Assembly: GCA_001510575.1 (NCBI GenBank) | Contig: LNGK01000007.1 | Location: 2,317,315 to 2,381,314 of the forward strand | Length of the DNA: 64,000 bases | Source: Knoxdaviesia capensis | Lineage: Eukaryota; Ascomycota; Sordariomycetes; Microascales; Gondwanamycetaceae | Direction: 5' to 3' | Shown here: positions 56,500 to 64,000 of the stretch, in pieces | Layout of the letters: every line of letters begins with the position of its first letter | Position numbering within the stretch: the first letter of the stretch is position 1 | Program-made: the position numbers and the translations under genes | The notes under the pieces: generated by a model | Told to the model about the DNA's origin: nothing | Database searches by the model: none | The model's input: only the letters and a program-made list of their open reading frames with translations

Positions 56500-58319
56500 A
56501 TGGCGTCCCTCGCGGCCCGCCGCCGCCTCCCGACCGCGCTGGCCCCGCGCTTCCCGGTGCTCAGCGCCACGGTGCGGCCATCGCCACACGACACGCTCGC
56601 GATCGATATCGTCGTCCACCGCCCGGCCGCGCTGCTCACACCCGCGTGCCGGGGCCTCGCGACCGCGGCAGCCCGCCGCGCGGTGGCGACCGGCGCGAAT
56701 GCGCCGCCGCCGCAGCGCCGGCCGCAGGGCCCGCAGCGGCCGGTGGCGCCGGCGGCGCTGCTGCGGCGGGCGCTGAACTTCCGCCTGCTGTTCAGCCGCA
56801 GCGGGCTGCGCACGCTGTTCCGGCAGAACCCGGAGGAGCTTGTGATTGCGATCATCGTGTAGGCTTGACCTCCCCATCCACCCACTTTGACTGCCTTTGA
56901 AAACTACCCTGAGCGCTAACGAATGTGCCGCGCTGTCTCGCCGCATGCAGGCTGATCGCCATGTCGGCGGTCATGGTGTACATCGTCAACCTGTACTTCG
57001 TGTACTTCAACGCGGCGCAGTTCACGCGCTACCCGGCGCCGATCGCCAAGGCGCTGCGGCGCGCGCTGTACTACACCAACATCAGCCCGGACGCGAAGCG
57101 GGCGCTGAAGTACTACAAGCAGGCGCTGGCGCTGTGCGACGAGCACGGGCTCGACCCGTTCTCCGACGACGTGCTGGGCATCCGGATCCAGACGGCTGCG
57201 TGGCTCGAGGGCATCCAGAACTTCGATGGCGCGCTGGCCGTGCTGGAGGGCACGCGTGCCGACATGCTCCGCTGGGTCGCGTGGATGGAGTCGGAGATGG
57301 CGGCGGGGCACGTCGATAGGTCCGGTGTGCCGCCCAAGCCCCCGGCCGTGGAGACCCCGAAGGAGCAGCTTGCGGCCGGTGCGGCCGCTGCCGCGGCTGC
57401 CCAGGAGGAGGAGGCGGCGGAGACAGAACCGCCGGAGAACCTGTGGCATAAGCGCACGCGGCTGCTCGCCAAGGCCATCGCCACGAGCGTGAAGCTCGGC
57501 GCCCTGTACTCCGACGAACACGTGCTGGAGTCCGACAAGGCCCAGACGCACCTGACCTGGGCGGTCGAGACTGCGCTGAAGGAGATGAAGCGCCGCCACG
57601 ACGAGGGCGTCAAGGACGTCGAGGGCCCGTGGATGTCGCCCAGCGAGATTGGAGGTGCTCTGGAATGTAAGCTGTTCCCCATCTGCTCTCCTACAGCTGC
57701 CACTTGACATTGTGTCCGAAGTTACTGACGTTGGTTCGATGGTCACCTGGATGCAGCCCTGGCTACTCATTACGAAAGCAAGTCGCAGTTCGTTCTCGCG
57801 CTCCCGCTCTTCTTCCACGCCTTGAGACTGTGTGACGTGCCGTGCCACCGACCTGTGATCAGTGAGTCCTCCCTTCACCCCCGAATATCCCACAACTCCC
57901 CGACAACCAACAGCTAACATCGTCCCCCAGTGAACAACATGGCCGTCTGCTTCGCCCAACACCCAATGGTGCAGCTCCCCCACGACACCGCGCCGCCGCC
58001 CGCCATCTCCGGCACCGTGTCGGTGATGGCCGGCGCCGAGCCGCTGCCGGCCACGCGCAAGGACCTGCTCGCCGCCGCGGCCAACTGGAGCCGCAACGCC
58101 TACGAGCACGCGCGCGACGTCGCCGGCGACGACCGCACGCCCGAGTGCGACTCGGCGTGCGCCGTGGCGCTGTGCACCATGGGCGACGTGGCGGCCATGA
58201 CCGGCGACGTCGCGGCCGCGCGCAAGTGGTATGAGATGGCCGCGCAGACTAGCCGCGACGTGGAATTCGCCGACGGCGTGGCCCAGGCTACGGCCGGCTT
58301 GGAGAGGCTGCCGAAGTGA
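56500..58319 (+). CDS. Mitochondrial TPR protein resembling Mgr3
   Basis: Four exons: 56500-56858, 56951-57666, 57757-57861 and 57931-58319 (introns 92, 90 and 69 nt), 522 aa. The N-terminal ~70 residues are Arg/Ala-rich with hardly any acidic residues (MASLAARRRLPTALAPRF), a mitochondrial presequence. A transmembrane helix created across intron 1 (ELVIAIIVLIAMSAVMVYIV, about 112-131) follows. TPR-like helices then appear: DAKRALKYYKQALALCDEHG, GIRIQTAAWLEGIQ with FDGALAVLEG, TRLLAKAIATSVKLGALYSD, SKSQFVLALPLFFHALRLCD, MNNMAVCFAQ and ALCTMGDVAAMTGDVAAARK. In yeast Mgr3 is an adaptor of the inner-membrane i-AAA protease; orthology here is inferred from architecture. An Ala/Glu-rich insert lies near 275-300. 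Confidence 0.82.
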
Positions 58320-61300
58320 TCGGAAGGTGGTCATAGCCTGGATGTGGAGGATAGAGAGCGATAGGGAAGTGTACCATGTGAAGTGAGAGACTGAGGGTGA
58401 TAGAGTGGGTTGGCCGAGGAACATGTGGATCTCCATGACTAAAGTCAACAGCAAGAATCTCGGAGTGGCGGTTTTTCTAAAGACTCACCACTATGTATAT
58501 GTACAGTATTATTTCCCCCTGGTTTTCTTCAACTCCCCTTTTGATATCGCTGCAACTTAGAGCTTCCTGATCTGGTGTGATTGTTCCTCTCTTTCGATTG
58601 AATCTCGGCCGGATGTCTGCTGTACCGAGAGACTCAATATCAAAATCCTGGAAGGTATCTGCACTGCCCGGAAATAACCACTTCCGGCATACCGACCACC
58701 ACATAGACGCAAGAGGACGGCGACGACGACATACCGAATGGAGCAAGTTCAGGACCGGCCTCTGTGAAACTTCTGCATACTGCCGGACACGATCTTTTGC
58801 TGGCTCCACTCCACTCCCAATGGATTCCTGCTTCCTCTTGGTTTGTCCCCCCCCCCTGTGACAAAAGAACCTTTTGCCGGACGACATAGGGGGGTATGCA
58901 CTCTTCTTCGGCAGGGTCGGCGTGGCGTGCACAGTCCATGCAGAGAGAACTTAGTTGTTGGCGGAATGGGCCAGGGGCACCAGACACAGAGGAATTGGAG
59001 GGGGAGGGAGAACCGTTGGGGCGAGCGATTTCTAGATGGGTGGACACTTGTGCTTGTCTGCATCTGTATTGGGAATGCTTGTCCGCTGGGTCGTCTCGGC
59101 GTGATGTGTGATATGCTGTGAGGGGCTGACGGGTGGCTGGTAGGGAGGAGAGCGAATCGGGAGAAGCAAACGACAGACACGGGGAGAACGATGTCTGGTT
59201 TTGACTGATGGACGATGCCTGTGCGTGTCTCATCTGATTGCTGTGTCAGTGTCCAGTGTCACTCAACGGCATCAAGATGCTCAACAGCGTGAGAGTGGCT
59301 GGAGGTTAAGGCAACGGACATGCCGATGCGCCGTCTCTCCGCCTCTCACTCCCAGCATATGCTATGGTCCCCTCAGGATCTGGTTTCTATGCACCATCTG
59401 CATGGGGAGCATATACACACCCTCAGCAATCTGCCACTCCACCTGCAGAATCATCTCCGAGACGAACCTGCGTCCACCGCCTAGCCCGTATAGGGATAGA
59501 GGCTTCAACAAAGCTTCTGGCCGCGATCGGCGCCGTTGATGCCAACTGCCCATGTGAGATACGAAGCAGCGACTCGAAGGAGGAGAAGGTTACCGCTCCA
59601 CCGGGTTTCAAAGCATCCAGATACGTGTAAGCACGGCTCTCTGGCCGAGTACCGAGTTGCTCGGCGCCATGCACGAATCAAAGGATCCAAAGATTCGCCC
59701 ACAGAAACGCCATGAAGGAAGCGCCGGCGATGTGGATAGAGCAGCAACGTAAGAGAGCGGCCAATGACGGCAACCCCACCACGATGCACTGTCCTATCAT
59801 GGAAGGCTGCTTTGACGTCTGGAACAGGAATACCCTTCGAAGCTCGACTTAACAGCGTTGCAACCGAAGCCGGAACTTTTTTCTTCTCTCAGATTGTGTT
59901 CCTGCTTCTTCCTATTTGTGAGTCTGGAGGGGGGTGTATATGAGTCCTGCTATTGAGCCGGCCTTCGTATCCACGGGTGGTTCAGGGCAGAGAGGCGCGA
60001 GGAAGTGTGCTCCAGTTCTAGAGCAACATCGGTAAGAGTCGAGGTGGGAGAGACGATAGAGCTAAATCTCCTGATCGAGGTGGACTGTGATGATATCGAG
60101 CCTAGATTGCACCAGACTTCGCAGATACGCTTCTATCTGGATACACAGAGAGATTGACGATGGGTTACACCTGGGGATGACTTTCATCTATCCCCGGATA
60201 GACTGGTTTGCTTCTCGATGCTTGCTCATGCTTTAAGAATGCATCCTGTCTCCTTCCATATCCGGTGCTTTCTGGAATATCAATGACGCATCAGCCGGTG
60301 GTGCCGCAGTGGAGGGTTGAGGTGGGGAAGAAGGAAGAGAGATATACACCGAAGGAATAGAGGGAGCTGTGTCACGCGCTCCGTTCTTCATAGGTGTGGC
60401 AAAGTTTCTCTCAATGGCTGCTGATCAGGGGAATGGAGTCAACAGTAGCGGAACGAGGAGCAGCTATCGGGTCACTATACTCAGAGGCTCAAAGGCCTAT
60501 GGCCTGGCTGGAGAGAAACGCGAAAGTACTTGATGCGAGATAACGGGACATCTAGCTCTTAGACGAGCCCGCTATGAGTGGCACATGCATGAAGAGGGGG
60601 GGATGATCAGTGTGTTAGTGGCAGGTGAGACAAGTATAGGGCAAAGAAATACGTGAATACCGGTATATCATGCTTATACCAGCCCGCAGACCTGAGGGCA
60701 TAAGGCTACAACAGGCTACTGTCGGGACGCCTACGCGGTGTAGTTCCGCGGGTTGGGAGGAGATGAAAGCAAAAGTTCATGGCATACACTGGGCCGAGAT
60801 GGGCGTGACTGTATGGGGAAAGGGGGGCAAGGGGGCACTTAGCTGCCGGAGATACAGACGAGCAACACAGATCGTGATAGAGGCAGGGATGGGCGTTGGC
60901 TATATGGAGAATGCAGAGATCATTATACCGCACACAATACTACTGTACACGGGGTCAGGGTCATTCTGGCCTGGACTGGGGACGTTCTGGTTCAAAGGAT
61001 TCTGTCGTTGCGCCCGCTGTCAAGGCTGGGGCCTCCCGGGTGTAGATGGTTCCCCGTGTTTCCTGCTGCTCTGGCCTGGAGCGGTTCTCCTAAGCACAGA
61101 CTCGTTGAGAAGCCTAGAAGTGTAAGTTAGTTTATACGAAGGGCATGGGTCGGGAAGGAGATGAAGAGGAGGCGCAATCGGAAAACGAAACAGAAGGGAC
61201 AGAAGGGTTGGAGAAGCGGGTTAGGGAGAGAAGACACAGAGAGGGTCTGACCACACACAGCGGCCTCTCCACCAAAACGTACAGCAAGGTACTCGTAGAT

Positions 61301-64000
61301 GCGGTTCACACGCTCAGACTTGGGGGACTGGCAGTGACAGCTTGCCATTGGTGGGAAGGATGAGTGTAAGGTGGATTGGAGAAACACGCAAAGTGAGGAC
61401 TTACATCGATGTCTCTGTTGGGGGGATTTTAGGAAGGTGTTTTGGACGTTGCATGATAGGAGGGGGGGAGACGACGTAGGACGGTACAGTTCTGAACATA
61501 CATACATAGAGAGACGCCCAAGAGGGGATAGTGTGAATATGCAGAGCTCCACACGCTCAGGGAGTGTCCAGAAGAGGGGGCGTGGAGGTTACCAGGAGCT
61601 TGTAGTACCGTCAACTTGCTATAGGCCAACGCTGACCAGAAGAACGGAGGTATCCGGTACATCCAACTGCGGCTGCGTGGTATCTCGAGTCACTCAGGCA
61701 CTCATTTGCCCTCCTGCGGCCACCTGCGAAAGGACCGAGGTCAGAGTGTCCCCTGGATCGCCTGGACGATTGGATAAGACAGAGAGAGCCAGCAGAGACG
61801 ACCGAGCCACAGTGAGAAAGTGTGGTTGGATCTGCGGGAAAAGCGAGAGACGGGAGATGCGGCGTGAAACTGAGCCCGCTTATATAGACTGTAGAATGCC
61901 TAGGCGCGGTGAGACACGCCGGTTCTGGAAGCGGTTGAGTGAGGGAGTAGCAAGGCTCGAAGGGTTTGCCGAGGCTGAGCTGGGTATAAACAGCATAGAT
62001 GTCTTTTATGGTACTGCCCGAGAGGCCGGGCTGGTGTGTCTGACGCAAGCCGAGGGTCTCGTTATGGGCAACCAACTATTGGAGAGGCATCTGCCGGCCT
62101 CAAGCGCTCGAGCAGCGAGAAGGAGGGGGAAGTGCATGATGATACTCGTACCTACCACGCACAGGTATCTGCAGTACATATCTGGAGAGATGCCACTGGC
62201 CAAAGCGAGCCAGCTAGATGAGACCATAGCCCTTACCGATGTGGCTCTCGTCGTCAGAGGGGTTTGTGGTGTGTGAGTATGTGAGTGAGTGGCTATGTTC
62301 ACTGGATAGAAGGGGGTGAGATGGCAATAGTAACAGCAGCGTAGCGAATGAGTTGAAACAACAACAGTGACGATTGAATGCAGAAAATCAAATTGAGGGT
62401 ATCATCAAATGGCTGAGCGGAGTGATGCAAGTGTGGCCTGAGTTGAGATACTATATTTATGACAAGTCGTGTGATATTGAGGAGAAGAGAGATGAAGAAT
62501 CCAACAGCCAAAAGATCATATATGAAGGCCCTGAAAGAGAAGCAGCTGAATCGAACCTGTCTGCCGGAGTTGGTATTACAGTCATCACGCACGCTGACTA
62601 AAGACGACACTGACGCTGGGAAGGAGATACCGGCGCAGCGACTCTTTCCCATTGAGCGAGGATGGGGTTCTTATCAGGCTCTAGAAAGTTCTTCTCTTCA
62701 CCTCACCATTCGTCTCCTTCGTGATATGCTGACACGTCCGTTGGTGGATGGAGGAATGGGTGCCTGTGATGCCGTTCCCTTCTCTCGCTTACACGCGACC
62801 CTGCACAGCGTGACGGATCGTGGCAGCACCAGCCGCCTTTGGCGACAAGAAGGATTAGACATGATAGATCACGCTGCAAATGTGCCAACTCGACCGATAG
62901 CATATATACGTTTGTATACGTATGTACACAAGGAAGTAGGTGCATGCACCCATATCATCAACTATGGTTGTAGCCACTTGCAACTTGGCCCAGCGAGCCA
63001 GAAGGCTCAAGTACCACTGCACAACCCTAATAGCTGGGCTCTCCTGTGTGTGAGCAGTCATAGCGCGGGACTTGAAGAGTCGCATTCAGAAAAGGTCCCC
63101 AGTTTCCTCAAGTTCTTTCAGTTCTCCCCTCAATCTCCCACTTGCTTTCTGGGCGGGCGGCACGGCTGATATACCTCGAAGCAGAATCATGGCTTGGTTT
63201 TGGGTCCAAATGAGGGTTTGAGAGTAGTACCAAAGAAGCCATGTAGGACCAAAGAAGCTATCTCGAGTCCCAAGATCTTTCTTCCCCAACAACAAAAAAG
63301 TTGAGGAACCAGTGGTGCTGTCTGCCGCTGTTGGATTTCCAACCCTGGGCAATTCTTGGTACACAGAGGGGGTTCTTCTTGTTCTCTTCTGTCTCTCTGT
63401 GCGAGTGGCCCCAAGTCTGGGGGCTTGTGCAACACTGAAGCGTCTGGATTGGGACTCGTGAACCGGGCTGGACTGGGCGAAGAATTCCGGCTACGATGCA
63501 AGAAATCTGGCACTTGGCGTGATCGAAGGACTGCGGAGTTGTGAACACACGGGATAGAATTTGGCAGGGACTGATGGCTGGAAGACAGAGCTGATACTTC
63601 CACCACTACGAGAACTTCTCTCTGGTCACAAGCCTCGCCGGGTTTCTCGATTCAGCGGTATCAGCCAGGTCGGCGTGTTCTGTGTGATGGTGTACTCGAC
63701 AAGGCTGTCTTCACCAAATCCGTGGCCAAAGGGTCTGGGACTGACTTATCACACCCAGGCCAGGGTCTCGAGTATTGGTGGCCGGGACAGGGTTGATAGG
63801 CGGTGCCAACCGGAAAAGAAAACAGAGGGGAAACGGCCTGCTCATGGGCAGAGGAGAACAAAAAGGCGGAAATCAGCCCGATAGCGCACTTACAGCGACC
63901 GGGGGTCTCGCTTCCAAAGTCCGAGCTACGCTGTCAGGATCGACGGAATGAAAGGGCCAAAACGAACCCTGGACAAGTGGCTCTGAACGCTGGACGGGGG
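58320..64000. other. Gene-poor 5.7-kb tail of the window
   Basis: No gene can be supported with confidence. Composition is balanced, unlike the GC-rich coding regions. There is no AT-rich, RIP-like decay, no transposon protein and no inverted-repeat ends. Scattered open frames (for example minus 58640-59233, plus 60670-61125, plus 61371-62276, plus 62459-63169) have no recognisable domain. A possible intron-rich minus-strand coding segment near 61100-61420 is listed separately. Confidence 0.5.
61094..61410 (-). other. Candidate 3' exons of an unrecognised minus-strand gene
   Basis: Splice signals and one coding-like segment line up on the minus strand. A possible 10-nt exon at 61401-61410 ends in a GTAAGT donor. 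An acceptor CACTGCCAG precedes a 45-nt segment at 61284-61328 that reads SPKSERVNRIYEYLA, followed by GTACGT. An intron with AACTAACTT and TTCTAG leads to a short last exon reading ASQRVCA and a stop (near 61095-61118). All phases agree. No upstream exon could be established and I recognise no family. Confidence 0.2.

Noticed and set aside
61371..62276. 301-codon plus-strand frame in the tail
   Set aside because: Arg/Ser/Gly-rich without domain or GC-ending codon bias, and it overlaps the candidate minus-strand splice signals.
1..64000. CRISPR arrays, insertion sequences, prophage, secondary-metabolite backbone genes
   Set aside because: None seen: no regularly spaced repeats, no transposase, PKS, NRPS or terpene synthase motifs in any frame.

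Overview
The window looks like a stretch of chromosome from a filamentous ascomycete (Pezizomycotina). The gene set and protein style fit Eurotiales (Aspergillus/Penicillium-like) best, but the exact lineage is inference. The basis is: short introns (mostly 60-230 nt) with GTAAGT-type donors, CTAAC/TACTAAC branch points and CAG/TAG acceptors; very GC-rich coding DNA with C/G-ending codons against more balanced, pyrimidine-tract-rich intergenic DNA; widely spaced, individually transcribed genes; and TTAGGG-type telobox motifs near several starts. I see no operons, phage genes, insertion sequences, CRISPR arrays or rRNA.

Layout. 0-3.4 kb: a minus-strand gene for an unrecognised low-complexity protein whose long frame is broken by one in-frame TAG. 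8.4-11 kb: a large intronless F-box protein. 16.8-20.6 kb: a hybrid sensor histidine kinase of the Sln1/TcsB osmosensor type, preceded by a uORF that overlaps its start codon. 22.4-23.7 kb: MAF1, the RNA polymerase III repressor. 27.3-28.3 kb: the AP-1 clathrin adaptor sigma subunit, five exons. 30.9-32.4 kb: the glutamate-cysteine ligase regulatory subunit. 33.0-33.8 kb: the KEOPS kinase Bud32. 35.3-36.2 kb: an unknown membrane-anchored protein. 36.6-37.3 kb: a carboxymuconolactone decarboxylase-like protein. 38.5-42.0 kb: the FACT histone chaperone subunit Spt16. 43.4-45.1 kb: a Cdc50/Lem3 flippase subunit. 45.9-47.8 kb: a peroxisomal 4-coumarate-CoA-ligase-like enzyme. 48.7-49.7 kb: the 24-kDa 2Fe-2S subunit of respiratory complex I. 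50.4-52.1 kb: a kelch protein. 53.4-54.2 kb: a class I O-methyltransferase-like protein. 54.5 kb: a tRNA-Ala(AGC). 55.0-55.7 kb: a Dap1/PGRMC-like heme protein. 56.5-58.3 kb: a mitochondrial TPR protein resembling Mgr3. The final 5.7 kb (58.3-64.0) holds no gene I can support.

The genes are mostly housekeeping functions (transcription, tRNA modification, trafficking, redox, respiration, sterol/heme, signalling) and do not form a metabolic cluster. Many neighbours are divergent or convergent pairs. Exon structures were assigned by splicing so that the reading frame and the known family sequence are both restored; every spliced total given here is a whole number of codons. The points most worth a second look are the in-frame amber codon in the first gene, the two-codon first exon of MAF1, a probable GC-AG intron in spt16, the uORF-start overlap in the Sln1-type gene, a telobox inverted repeat in a divergent promoter, a PTS1-bearing last exon, and a possible intron-rich minus-strand gene near 61.2 kb. 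I found no convincing undescribed system.
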